Assembly (NCBI RefSeq): GCF_031880315.1
Contig: NZ_CP134771.1
Coordinates: 2,843,501-2,907,500 of the forward strand
DNA length: 64,000 bases
Direction: 5' to 3'
DNA from: Pseudomonas baltica
GTDB lineage: Bacteria; Pseudomonadota; Gammaproteobacteria; Pseudomonadales; Pseudomonadaceae
A program made the position numbers and the translations under genes. Below are positions 1 through 7,674 of the stretch, one piece after another. The notes beneath the pieces were generated by a model. The model worked only from the letters and a program-made list of their open reading frames with translations, was not told the DNA's origin and ran no database searches. The stretch's first letter is position 1. Each line of letters starts with the position of its first letter.

Positions 1-11
1 CGAGATTCGCG

Positions 12-884
12 ATGAGCCAGGCTACTCCGTACATCTTCGACGCCACCACGGCCAACTTCGACCAGCTGGTAATCGAGAACTCTTTTCACAAGCCGGTGCT
101 GGTGGATTTCTGGGCTGAATGGTGCGCGCCGTGCAAGGTGCTGATGCCGATGCTGCAGCAGATCACCGAGAGTTATCAGGGTGAGCTGCTGCTGGCCAAG
201 GTCGATTGCGATGCCGAACAGGACATCGTCGCCCGCTTCGGCATTCGCAGCCTGCCCACCGTGGTGCTGTTCAAGGACGGCCAGCCGGTGGATGGCTTTG
301 CCGGCGCCCAACCCGAGTCCGCTGTGCGCGCCCTGCTCGAACCCCATGTGCAGATGCCGCCGCCCGCCGCTGCCGACCCGCTGGAACAGGCCGAAGCGGC
401 CTTCGCTGAAAGCCATTTCGCCGAGGCCGAGGCCATCCTGCAAAGCATTTTGGCCGAGGACAACAGCAACGCCAAGGCGCTGATTCTTTACGCCCGATGC
501 CTGGCCGAGCGTGGCGAGCTGAGTGAGGCTCGCACGGTGCTGGACGCGGTCAAGACCGATGAGCACAAGGCCGCGCTGGCCGGTGCCAAGGCGCAGCTGA
601 CCTTCCTCAGCCAAGTCGCCGACCTGCCCGATGCCGCGGATTTGAAAGCACGCCTGGCCAAGGACCCTGGCGATGACGAGGCGGTGTATCAGCTGGCGAT
701 CCAGCAACTGGCACGCCAGCAATACGAAGCGGCACTCGAAGCCCTGCTGAAACTGTTCGTGCGCAACCGCAGCTACAGCGAGGGCCTGCCGCACAAGACG
801 CTGCTGCAGGTGTTCGAGCTGCTGGGCAATGAGCACCCCTTGGTGACCGCGTACCGGCGCAAGTTGTTTGCGGCGTTGTACTAG
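12..884 (+). CDS. ybbN: CnoX/YbbN-type thioredoxin-fold co-chaperone with TPR tail
   Basis: 290 aa. The N-terminal thioredoxin domain (about residues 5-110) carries WCAPC with Cys38/Cys41 and the cis-proline loop at Pro82 (SLPTVV). The second half (about 120-290) is Ala/Leu-rich helical TPR-like repeats (EQAEAAFAESHF, KALILYARCLAERGEL). This architecture is that of YbbN/CnoX, which protects substrates from oxidative over-aggregation and hands them to GroEL/DnaK. Unlike E. coli YbbN, both cysteines of the CXXC are kept, so redox activity is possible. It is followed by REP-like sequence, so it is probably monocistronic. Family assignment is firm; the chaperone role is inferred from the family. 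Confidence 0.9.
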   Translation: MSQATPYIFDATTANFDQLVIENSFHKPVLVDFWAEWCAPCKVLMPMLQQITESYQGELLLAKVDCDAEQDIVARFGIRSLPTVVLFKDGQPVDGFAGAQPESAVRALLEPHVQMPPPAAADPLEQAEAAFAESHFAEAEAILQSILAEDNSNAKALILYARCLAERGELSEARTVLDAVKTDEHKAALAGAKAQLTFLSQVADLPDAADLKARLAKDPGDDEAVYQLAIQQLARQQYEAALEALLKLFVRNRSYSEGLPHKTLLQVFELLGNEHPLVTAYRRKLFAALY

Positions 885-924
885 GGGTTGATTGTGGGCG
901 GGCTGTACAGGCCCCTTTGCCGCC

Positions 925-1000
925 GAACGCGCAACCTTGCTCCCACCGGTGTATGACTGTGGCAGCAAGGCCCGCCTGCGAAGAGGCCGGCACTGACACC
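925..1000. repeat. REP-like palindromic repeat (degenerate)
   Basis: Between the thioredoxin-like gene and the convergent small gene lie the typical Pseudomonas REP words TTGCTCCCAC and GCAAGGCCCGCCTGCGAAG arranged as imperfect inverted arms. Compare the better preserved copies at 5508-5576 and around 60039-60115. Confidence 0.55.
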
Positions 1001-1014
1001 GCATAACCCGAATA

Positions 1015-1365
1015 TCAGCCCGCCCAGCAATACAACGGCGCATCCGCGCCGCTCTGCACCTGAATCAACGCGCTATGGCGCAGCCGCACCAGCAGGCGCT
1101 TGGCTCCCGCCGTGCTGCCCGCCAGGCCCTCGAGCTGTTCCAGCAGGGACGGGCCGCTGATCTGCCCACTCGATTCCACCAACGCCAAGGCATTGCGCCA
1201 CAAGGCATCGTCCTGGTTCTTTGGCTTGCTGGTCGGGGTCGGGGTTGGCGCGTCGCTGGGCGCCGAGATGTTCAACTGGTTGCCCAGCAACGCCCAGTCT
1301 GCTGGGTCCATCTCGATGGTCAGGTCAACCGGCAGATCGCCCACGGTGCCGCGAATTCTCAACAT
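1015..1365 (-). CDS. Conserved hypothetical protein, 116 aa
   Basis: The reading frame is open to 1941, but the start at 1365 is chosen because AAGGAG lies six bases upstream of that ATG and the protein then begins MLRIRGTVGDLPVDLTIEMD. The N-terminal half looks like a small beta-rich segment; a Pro/Thr/Ser-rich linker (about residues 35-50) leads to a helical C-terminal half ending in LYCWAG. There is no signal peptide or recognised catalytic motif. It converges on the thioredoxin-like gene and diverges from the zinc-type operon, as PA4062 does in P. aeruginosa (from memory). Function unknown. Confidence 0.75.
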   Translation of the reverse strand: MLRIRGTVGDLPVDLTIEMDPADWALLGNQLNISAPSDAPTPTPTSKPKNQDDALWRNALALVESSGQISGPSLLEQLEGLAGSTAGAKRLLVRLRHSALIQVQSGADAPLYCWAG

Positions 1366-1448
1366 GCTGTGCTCCTTCGATAGGCCGGTTTTGTAACAGC
1401 TGAAAGAGGGCGCATCAACCCGAACTTCACACCGACACTGCAGGAAGG

Positions 1449-1531
1449 GGGCTCGCCCGCGATGAGTCGTGCCCGCGCCATCTCGATTATTCGACCCTTT
1501 TCGGGGGCAAGCCTCCTCGCTACAAGCTGGG
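1449..1531. repeat. REP-like repeat fragment
   Basis: GGGCTCGCCCGCGA and GGGGCAAGCCTCCTCGC face each other in the intergenic stretch between the small hypothetical gene and the zinc-type operon. They resemble the GGCTTGCCCGCGAAG arm of the REP copies elsewhere in the window. Confidence 0.45.
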
Positions 1532-1553
1532 ATCGAGATTGCGGGCGCAACCC

Positions 1554-1571
1554 ATATCGTTATAACATCAC
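1554..1571. promoter_or_regulatory. Possible Zur operator (half-conserved)
   Basis: ATATCGTTATAACATCAC sits 27 bases before the DUF2796 gene. Its centre GTTATAAC is palindromic and TGTTATAAC on the opposite strand matches one half of the Zur consensus (ATGTTATAxxATAACAT, from memory), while the other half is weak. The operon content (His-rich periplasmic protein plus ABC transporter, zinc-starvation genes in P. aeruginosa) is what supports it. Confidence 0.45.
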
Positions 1572-1597
1572 ACATTTCCACCCCTGCCGGAGATCCC

Positions 1598-2200
1598 ATG
1601 CGCCGTCTGCTGCTCGCTTTGCCCTTCGCCCTGCTGCCACTCGCCATCGCCCACGCTGCCGACGCCGCCCACGAGGTCGAGCACGCCAGCCTCGGCGCCC
1701 ATGAACACGGCACCGCGCGGCTGAATGCGGCACTGGACGACGAAACCCTGGAGCTGGAGCTCGACAGCCCGGCCATGAACCTGGTCGGCTTTGAACACCC
1801 CGCCACCAGCGATGCTGACAAGGCTGCCGTGAACAACGTCCGCCAACTGCTGGCGCAACCGCTGACCCTGTTCGCCGTGCCCGCCGCTGCCAAGTGCATC
1901 GTCGCCAAGCAAACCCTCAACAGCCCGCTGTTCGGCGACAAGCCCGCTGCCGACGAGCATGACCACGATGAAGATGCTGACGAGCATGACGCCGACGGCG
2001 CCGAACACCACCACGATCACAGCGAAATCCACGCCCACTATCAACTCCAGTGCGACAACGCCGCCGTCCTCAAGACCCTCGATCTGACCCGCTTGTTCAA
2101 GACCTTCCCGGCCACTCACAAGGTGCAGGTCCAGCTGATAGCACCCAATGGCCAGGAAGGCGTGGACGCCACCCCGGACAACAGCGTGCTGACCTACTGA
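1598..2200 (+). CDS. DUF2796/ZrgA-family His-rich periplasmic zinc-binding protein
   Basis: 200 aa starting at the ATG that opens a signal peptide (MRRLLLALPFALLPLAIAHA, cleavage near residue 19). The mature protein has an HEVEHASLGAHEHG N-terminal metal-rich segment and a striking His/Asp/Glu-rich run at about residues 123-150 containing HDHDED and EHHHDHSEIHAHY, ligands suited to zinc. The family (DUF2796, ZrgA) has been tied to zinc acquisition and is zinc-starvation induced in P. aeruginosa (PA4063). It is the first gene of a tight four-gene operon with an ABC ATPase and permease. Binding of zinc is inferred, not shown. Confidence 0.88.
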   Translation: MRRLLLALPFALLPLAIAHAADAAHEVEHASLGAHEHGTARLNAALDDETLELELDSPAMNLVGFEHPATSDADKAAVNNVRQLLAQPLTLFAVPAAAKCIVAKQTLNSPLFGDKPAADEHDHDEDADEHDADGAEHHHDHSEIHAHYQLQCDNAAVLKTLDLTRLFKTFPATHKVQVQLIAPNGQEGVDATPDNSVLTY

Positions 2201-2202
2201 CC

Positions 2203-2913
2203 ATGCCCGAAGCCCTGATCGAACTGGCCGATGTACGTTTCGCCTGGCCCGGCCAACCGCCGTTGCTGGACATCCCGGAATTCACCCTGCACAAAGGGCA
2301 AAGCCTGTTTCTCAAAGGCCCCAGCGGCAGTGGCAAGACCACCCTGCTGGGCCTGCTCGGCGGCGTGCAGACGCCCGACCGCGGCAGCATCCGCCTGCTG
2401 GGCCAAGAGATCTCCACCCTCAAGCAGGGCCAGCGCGATCGCTTCCGAGTCGATCACACCGGCTACATCTTCCAGCAGTTCAATCTGCTGCCGTTCCTCT
2501 CGGTGCGCGAGAACGTCGAACTGCCCTGCCGCTTTTCCACGGCCCGCGCCCAACGCGCCAGCGAGCGGCATGGCAGCGTCGAACAGGCGGCAATGGCCCT
2601 GTTGGCCCAGCTTGGCCTCACGGACCGCGCCCTGATCGCCCGCCGTGCGGATACGCTGTCGATCGGCCAGCAGCAACGGGTCGCCGCTGCCCGTGCCCTG
2701 ATCGGCCAACCGGCGCTGGTGATCGCCGACGAGCCGACCTCGGCGCTCGACACCGATGCCCGCCAGGCCTTCATCCAATTGCTGTTCGCCGAATGCCGCG
2801 CCGCCGGCGCCAGCTTGCTGTTCGTCAGCCACGATCAGAGCCTGGCGCCGCTGTTCGATCGCAGCCTGTCGCTGGCCGATCTCAACCGCGCCGCGCGCAC
2901 CGGAGGCGTGTGA
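2203..2913 (+). CDS. MacB/LolD-type ABC transporter ATPase
   Basis: 236 aa, starting two bases after the previous stop. Walker A is GPSGSGKT (residues 39-46), the Q-loop is IFQQFNLLPFL, the signature is LSIGQQQR (152-159) and Walker B is LVIADEPTSALD (172-183). The short single-domain form with the QQFNLLP segment belongs to the MacB/LolD group that energises FtsX-type permeases rather than classical importers. Its stop overlaps the permease start (TGATG), so the two are translationally coupled. Substrate unknown; zinc-related by context. Confidence 0.9.
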   Translation: MPEALIELADVRFAWPGQPPLLDIPEFTLHKGQSLFLKGPSGSGKTTLLGLLGGVQTPDRGSIRLLGQEISTLKQGQRDRFRVDHTGYIFQQFNLLPFLSVRENVELPCRFSTARAQRASERHGSVEQAAMALLAQLGLTDRALIARRADTLSIGQQQRVAAARALIGQPALVIADEPTSALDTDARQAFIQLLFAECRAAGASLLFVSHDQSLAPLFDRSLSLADLNRAARTGGV

Positions 2914-4178
2914 TGTATCTACTGCGTCTCGCCCTGGCCAGCCTGGCCAATCGTCGCTTTACCGCTTTCCTGACGGCCTTCGCCATCGCCCTGTCGGTGT
3001 GTCTGCTGCTGGCCGTGGAGCGCGTGCGTACCGAAGCCCGCGCCAGCTTTGCCGCCACCATCAGCGGTACCGACTTGATCGTCGGCGCCCGCTCGGGGTC
3101 GGTCAACCTGCTGCTGTATTCGGTATTTCGCATCGGCAACGCCACCAACAACATCCGCTGGGACAGCTTCCAGCGTTACGCCAGCGACCCCAAGGTCAAG
3201 TGGGCCATCCCCATCTCCCTCGGCGACTCGCACCGCGGTTACCGGGTGATGGGCACCGACGCCAGCTATTTCGAGCATTACCAGTACGGTCACCGGCAGA
3301 ACCTCGAGCTGGCCCAAGGGCGAGCGTTCAAGGTCGACCCGTTCGAGGTCGTGCTCGGCGCCGAAGTGGCCGAGGCGCTGCACTATCAGCTCGGCGACAA
3401 GCTGGTGCTGGTCCACGGCGTGGCCGCCATCAGCCTGGTCAAGCACGACGACAAACCCTTCACCGTGGTGGGCATCCTCGAACGTACCGGCACCCCGGTG
3501 GACCGCACGCTGCATATCAGCCTGGGCGGCATGGAAGCCATCCACATCGACTGGCACAACGGCGTGCCGGCTCGCGGCGCCGAGCGCATCAGCGCCGATC
3601 AGGCGCGCAACATGGACCTCACGCCCACCGCCATCACCGCCGTGTTGCTGGGGCTCAACAGCAAGGTGCAGACCTTCGCCCTGCAGCGCGACATCAATGA
3701 TTTCCGTGGCGAACCGCTGATGGCGATCTTGCCGGGCGTGGCCTTGCAGGAGCTCTGGAGCCTGATGGGCACGGCCGAAAAAGCCCTGTTCGTGGTCTCG
3801 CTGTTCGTGGTGCTGACCGGCTTGATCGGCATGCTCACCGCGATCCTCACCAGCCTCAACGAGCGCCGCCGGGAGATGGCTATCCTGCGTTCGGTGGGCG
3901 CCAGGCCGCTGCACATCGCCGGGCTATTGATTCTCGAAGCGCTGGGCCTGGCGCTCGCCGGCATCGTCACCGGGGTGGCGCTGCTGTATGCCTGTATCGC
4001 CGGGGCGCAAGGTTATGTGCAAGCCAATTACGGGCTGTACTTGCCATTGTCGCTGCCCAGCGAGTATGAATGGAGCCTGCTCGCAATCATCCTCGGTGCG
4101 GCCCTGTTGATGGGCACCGTGCCAGCCTGGCGGGCGTACCGTCAGTCGTTGGCCGACGGCCTGTCCATCCATTTATGA
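2913..4178 (+). CDS. FtsX/MacB-type ABC permease
   Basis: 421 aa inner-membrane protein. One transmembrane helix near residues 15-35 (FLTAFAIALSVCLLLAV) is followed by a large periplasmic domain (about 40-285) and three C-terminal helices (ALFVVSLFVVLTGLIGMLTA; LLILEALGLALAGIVTGVAL; SLLAIILGAALLMGTVP). The segment before the third helix, NERRREMAILRSVGA, is the typical FtsX cytosolic coupling helix. It is the partner of the ATPase just upstream, whose stop codon it overlaps. In P. aeruginosa the corresponding PA4064-PA4065 pair is zinc-starvation induced (recalled). Confidence 0.9.
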   Translation: MYLLRLALASLANRRFTAFLTAFAIALSVCLLLAVERVRTEARASFAATISGTDLIVGARSGSVNLLLYSVFRIGNATNNIRWDSFQRYASDPKVKWAIPISLGDSHRGYRVMGTDASYFEHYQYGHRQNLELAQGRAFKVDPFEVVLGAEVAEALHYQLGDKLVLVHGVAAISLVKHDDKPFTVVGILERTGTPVDRTLHISLGGMEAIHIDWHNGVPARGAERISADQARNMDLTPTAITAVLLGLNSKVQTFALQRDINDFRGEPLMAILPGVALQELWSLMGTAEKALFVVSLFVVLTGLIGMLTAILTSLNERRREMAILRSVGARPLHIAGLLILEALGLALAGIVTGVALLYACIAGAQGYVQANYGLYLPLSLPSEYEWSLLAIILGAALLMGTVPAWRAYRQSLADGLSIHL

Positions 4179-4187
4179 GTCTGATCG

Positions 4188-4706
4188 ATGCGTGTTGAAC
4201 GCCTGTTGTTGTGCTGGCTGCTGGCTTGCGCAGGGCCCGCCTGGGCGGCGCCGATCCACGAGTTGACCTGGGACGCGCTGATCCCGCCCGACGCGCCGCA
4301 CCTCAAGCCGCAGATGACACCGCTGCATGACCTGGCCAAGCTGGGCAGCGCCATCGAGTCGGCACCCGCAGCCCAGCAGCAGGCGCCCCATGCGCCGGTG
4401 GTGCAGGCGCTGGATGGGCAGCAGGTGAAGATCCCGGGCTATATCGTGCCGCTGGAGGTCAACGAGGAAGGCCGCACCACCGACTTTTTGCTGGTGCCCT
4501 ACTACGGCGCCTGCATCCACGTGCCACCGCCACCCTCCAACCAGATCGTGCACGTGACCAGCGAACTGGGGGTCAAGGTCGAGGAGTTGTATCAACCCTA
4601 TTGGATCGAGGGTCCGATGCAGGTCAAGGCCACCACCAGCGATCTGGCCGAGGCCGGTTATCAGCTCGATGCGCAGAAAATCTACGTGTATGAACTGCCC
4701 AACTGA
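4188..4706 (+). CDS. DUF3299 periplasmic protein, last gene of the zinc-type operon
   Basis: 172 aa with a signal peptide (MRVERLLLCWLLACAGPAWA). The mature protein holds the DUF3299 core: IPGYIVPLEVNEE (about 83-95), LVPYYGACIHVPPPPSNQI (about 103-121) with a conserved Cys/His pair, and the C-terminal YVYELP. It starts nine bases after the permease stop and so belongs to the same transcription unit. The biochemical role is unknown; the Cys-x-His motif and operon suggest metal handling in the periplasm. Confidence 0.85.
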   Translation: MRVERLLLCWLLACAGPAWAAPIHELTWDALIPPDAPHLKPQMTPLHDLAKLGSAIESAPAAQQQAPHAPVVQALDGQQVKIPGYIVPLEVNEEGRTTDFLLVPYYGACIHVPPPPSNQIVHVTSELGVKVEELYQPYWIEGPMQVKATTSDLAEAGYQLDAQKIYVYELPN

Positions 4707-4721
4707 TTAATCGCCCTGGCA

Positions 4722-4763
4722 TTGAGCCAGGTCAACAGATCATGGGTTAGCACTCCCTACCAT
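4722..4763 (+). promoter_or_regulatory. ANR/FNR box and -10 of oprG promoter
   Basis: TTGAGCCAGGTCAA (4722-4735) matches the ANR/FNR consensus TTGAT-N4-ATCAA at all eight core positions. A plausible -10, TACCAT, lies at 4758-4763, predicting a start near 4770; the box centre is then at about -41.5, the class II activation position. P. aeruginosa oprG is known to be ANR dependent. Confidence 0.75.
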
Positions 4764-4800
4764 TGGCGCCATCCTTATATGAACTGCCAATGGAGCCCCC

Positions 4801-5478
4801 ATGAACAAGTCCCTGCTCAGCGCTTCGATCCTCGCGCTAGCGCTTGCCACACCCCTCGCCCAGGCTCACCAGGCCGGGGACATCATCGTTCGTGCTGGCG
4901 CCGCCACCACGGCACCCAATGAGGACAGCGGCAACCTCAAGGTCGACGGCGCGCGCGTTTCCGGCACCAAGGCGACCCTGGACAGCGACACGCAACTGGG
5001 CCTGGCCTTCGCCTACATGCTCGATGATCACTGGGGCGTCGAGTTGCTGCTGGCGACCCCGTTCCAACATAGCGTCGGGGTCAAAGGTGCCGGACTGGGC
5101 GGCAAGCTGGCGGACATCAAGCAATTACCGCCGACCCTGTCGCTGCAGTACTACCCACTGGACAAGGATTCACGCTTCCAGCCCTACGCCGGGGTGGGGA
5201 TCAACTACACCAAGTTCTACGACGAAGACCTCACCAGCGAACGCAAGGCCCAGGGCTTCAGCAACCTGCGCATGCAGGATTCGGTGGGTTTCGCCGGGCA
5301 GATCGGCGCCGACTACATGCTCACCGACAACATCATGCTCAACGCCGCGGTGTGGTACGTGGACATCAACACCAAGGCCACCGTGGATGGCCCCACAGCA
5401 CTGGGCGCGCAGGAAACCAAGGTCAAGGTGGATGTCGATCCGTGGGTGTATATGGTGGGGGTTGGGTATAGGTTCTGA
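4801..5478 (+). CDS. oprG: OmpW-family outer membrane protein OprG
   Basis: 225 aa. A signal peptide (MNKSLLSASILALALATPLAQA) is followed by HQAGDIIVRAGAATTAPNEDSG, the standard OmpW/OprG opening. Alternating hydrophobic strands suit an eight-stranded barrel, and the chain ends in the BAM signal GVGYRF with terminal Phe. LPPTLSLQYYPLD and QPYAGVGINYTKFYDE are typical family segments. OmpW proteins carry small hydrophobic molecules across the outer membrane by lateral diffusion; OprG has been linked to small amino acids and hydrophobics. The position after the DUF3299 gene matches PA4067 (recalled). Regulation by oxygen is implied by the box at 4722. Confidence 0.93.
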   Translation: MNKSLLSASILALALATPLAQAHQAGDIIVRAGAATTAPNEDSGNLKVDGARVSGTKATLDSDTQLGLAFAYMLDDHWGVELLLATPFQHSVGVKGAGLGGKLADIKQLPPTLSLQYYPLDKDSRFQPYAGVGINYTKFYDEDLTSERKAQGFSNLRMQDSVGFAGQIGADYMLTDNIMLNAAVWYVDINTKATVDGPTALGAQETKVKVDVDPWVYMVGVGYRF

Positions 5479-5507
5479 TGCGGAATTTTCGCTGATCCTG
5501 CCGGCCT

Positions 5508-5576
5508 CTTCGCGGGCACGCCCAACTCCCACAGTGGTATGTCGTACACCTGTGGGAGCAGGGCTTGCCCGCGAAG
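5508..5576. repeat. Pseudomonas REP/BIME palindrome
   Basis: The left arm starts CTTCGCGGGCACGCCCAACT and the right arm ends AGGGCTTGCCCGCGAAG, with CTCCCACAG and CTGTGGGAG inside. They form a long hairpin between the convergent oprG and epimerase genes, where it could also act as a bidirectional transcript end. Confidence 0.85.
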
Positions 5577-5597
5577 ACGTCCGCCCAGACAGCGCCG

Positions 5598-6527
5598 TTA
5601 ACCGGCAATCAAGCGCCGCAGGCCTTCGGTCAACGGGGTGATAGCGGGGAGTTCGAAGTGTTGCAGCAAACGGGCATTGTTGGCGCGTGAGTGTTTGATA
5701 TCGCCCGCGCGCGCCGGGCCGTAGGTCACGGCAGGCAGATTGCCCACCACCGTGCCCAGCGCTTCGAGCAACTGATTGAGGCTGGTCACGCCATTAAGGC
5801 CGACATTGATCGCACCCACCTCCACCTGCGGTTTTTCCAGCGCCTGCACCAGCAGCGCTACCAGGTCTTCCACGTAGAAGAAATCCCGGGTCTGCTCGCC
5901 ATCGCCGAACAGACTGATCGGCACGCCTTGCTGCGCACGTTCGGTGAAGATGCTGATCACCCCGGAATACGGCGAGGAGGGATCCTGGCGCGGGCCGTAG
6001 ATGTTGAAGAAGCGAAAGATCACCGGCTCCAGCGCGTGCTGACGGCGGTAAAAATCGAAGTAGTACTCGCTGGCCAGTTTGTCCGACGCGTACGGGGTCA
6101 AGGGCGCCTTGGGCGTGTCTTCGTCGATCGCCTGGCCTTCGCCGTTGTTGCCATACACCGCGGCACTGGAGGCAAACACCACGCGGCGCACCGCGTGCTC
6201 GCGCATGGCTTCGCAGACATTCAGGCTGCCGATGAAATTGCTCTGGTGCGTGCTCACCGGATCATCGACCGAGGCCTGTACCGAAGCGACTGCGGCCAGA
6301 TGCACCACCGCCTGACAGCCGGCAACCGCGCGGGAGACCAGAGCGGCATCGGCAACGCTGCCCACCAACAGCTCGACCCTGGGGTTGTGCAGCGGCAAGT
6401 TGCTGCGCTTGCCGAACGACAGGTCATCGAGGATCCGCACCGCGTAGCCCTCGGCCAACAGCGCGTCCACAAGATGGGAACCAATGAAACCGGCGCCGCC
6501 GGTGATCAGGACAGGAGCATCAGCCAT
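5598..6527 (-). CDS. Extended SDR NAD-dependent epimerase/dehydratase
   Basis: 309 aa. The N-terminal Rossmann motif is TGGAGFIGSH (residues 9-18), followed by the acidic DDLSFGKR strand end, the active-site Ser region FASSAAVYGNNG and the catalytic Tyr-x3-Lys in PYASDKLASEYY. This is the extended-SDR pattern of UDP-glucose/UDP-GlcNAc 4-epimerase-like enzymes; FFNIYGPRQDPSSPYSGVIS is also typical of the group. The start overlaps the end of the next upstream gene by eight bases, so the two are co-transcribed. Sugar nucleotide substrate cannot be told from sequence. Matches PA4068 by context. Confidence 0.9.
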   Translation of the reverse strand: MADAPVLITGGAGFIGSHLVDALLAEGYAVRILDDLSFGKRSNLPLHNPRVELLVGSVADAALVSRAVAGCQAVVHLAAVASVQASVDDPVSTHQSNFIGSLNVCEAMREHAVRRVVFASSAAVYGNNGEGQAIDEDTPKAPLTPYASDKLASEYYFDFYRRQHALEPVIFRFFNIYGPRQDPSSPYSGVISIFTERAQQGVPISLFGDGEQTRDFFYVEDLVALLVQALEKPQVEVGAINVGLNGVTSLNQLLEALGTVVGNLPAVTYGPARAGDIKHSRANNARLLQHFELPAITPLTEGLRRLIAG

Positions 6528-7404
6528 GACGATAATATCGATCCAGTAGGCTCGGGAGCCCGGCCCGCCAGGCGCGTGGCTTGATCCCGAAAGTGTGGAG
6601 AATTTTCTTGCAAGTCAGCACCGCGTGCTGCGGCTCGTCGGCGGCATCAGGCCGCGCAGCGTGGGCCTGGGCGGTCGGCGACTCGACCGCCAGCGGGTGC
6701 AGATGGGCGGCTTCGGTGAGAATCGCCTGCCCCAGCGCCAGCGGCGTGGTCGCCTCGTTGCCGGCGTAGTGATAGGTGCCCCACAGCGGCGCCTCGCAGT
6801 CGAGCTGCTTGAGCACCGAAATGATCACCCGTGCGGCGTCATCCACTGGCGTCGGATTGCCACGACGGTCATCGGCCAGCATCAATTCGCGTGGTTGCTC
6901 GGCACTGCTCAGGAAACGCCCCAGCACGCCGTCGATGCTGTCATCGAGCAGCCAGCCGAAACGCAGCAACACGTGCTGCGGGCAGGCCGCGCGCACGCTT
7001 TGTTCCATGCGCCACAGCGCCTGGCCGCGCAGGCCCAAGGGTACCGGTTCGTCTTTTTCGCTATAGGCGGTGGCCCGCGAGCCGTCGAACACCCGGTAGC
7101 TGGACGGCTGCACCAGCACGATCTGGTGGTGCTGGCACAGCTCGGCCAGACGCTCGACCGAGCGCTCCTGCGCAGTCAGGCGCGCTTCGCTGACGCTTTC
7201 GGCCTGGAACCAATCGAAGTAGTAAGCCAGGTTGATCAACGCATCGGGGCGGGTGTCATCGAGCAGCTGAGTCAGGCTCGCTACATCCCAACCGTCCTGC
7301 GGGGGGCGCGGGGCGAGGAAGCCGATGTCCTCTTCCGCTCCGAGGCGAATCAGCGCTTGCCCCAGGGCATTCCCACCGCCCAACAGCATAAGGCGCATTC
7401 GCAT
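6520..7404 (-). CDS. RmlD-like sugar-nucleotide-binding protein with degenerate active site
   Basis: 294 aa with start chosen at MRMRLMLLGGGNALGQALIR, where the family N-terminus and the dinucleotide loop (GGGNALG) begin; no strong ribosome site is visible. The order of motifs follows dTDP-4-dehydrorhamnose reductase: PDALINLAYYFDW, VLVQPSSYRVFDG, AYSEKDEPVP, LRFGWLLDD, and GTYHYAG near the end. Where RmlD has Tyr-x3-Lys after the proline segment, this protein reads PLGLRGQALWRMEQ, so both catalytic residues appear replaced (Leu and Gln). It may bind without reducing, or serve the epimerase whose gene it overlaps. Confidence 0.8.
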   Translation of the reverse strand: MRMRLMLLGGGNALGQALIRLGAEEDIGFLAPRPPQDGWDVASLTQLLDDTRPDALINLAYYFDWFQAESVSEARLTAQERSVERLAELCQHHQIVLVQPSSYRVFDGSRATAYSEKDEPVPLGLRGQALWRMEQSVRAACPQHVLLRFGWLLDDSIDGVLGRFLSSAEQPRELMLADDRRGNPTPVDDAARVIISVLKQLDCEAPLWGTYHYAGNEATTPLALGQAILTEAAHLHPLAVESPTAQAHAARPDAADEPQHAVLTCKKILHTFGIKPRAWRAGLPSLLDRYYRHG

Positions 7405-7649
7405 AGAGTCAGCAGGTCCAGTGTGGTTGAGACCGTGCAGCACGGTCTGTTGACAATGATGGCTCACGGTGGCCGACAGACCAGGCCACGCGCGAGGCAG
7501 AAGGCGGATATTATTGCATTTTGCAGAGTTGTGCTGAACCGATAGCCAATAAACTCCGTTTGACCCCGTAAACACGGGCTCCATCCGTCACACAACTGCA
7601 ATACCCCAGCCCTTTTTCTGCCACATCCCCACGCCACAATCGGCGCCAA

Positions 7650-7663
7650 TGAGATCGATCTCA
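7650..7663. promoter_or_regulatory. Perfect 14-bp palindrome, probable LacI-type operator
   Basis: TGAGATCGATCTCA is a perfect palindrome with the central CG step typical of LacI/GalR operators. It ends 11 bases before the start of the LacI-family gene, which suggests autoregulation and control of the whole downstream operon. Confidence 0.65.
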
Positions 7664-7674
7664 AACAGGCGCCC

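Noticed and set aside
2919..3914. Minus-strand frame of 331 codons opposite the FtsX-like permease
   Set aside because: High-GC shadow frame, no start signal, low-complexity His/Gln/Gly composition.
7444..7482. GGTCTGT...ACAGACC inverted repeat before the RmlD-like gene
   Set aside because: Seven-base arms 25 bases apart without promoter context; likely chance in GC-rich DNA.
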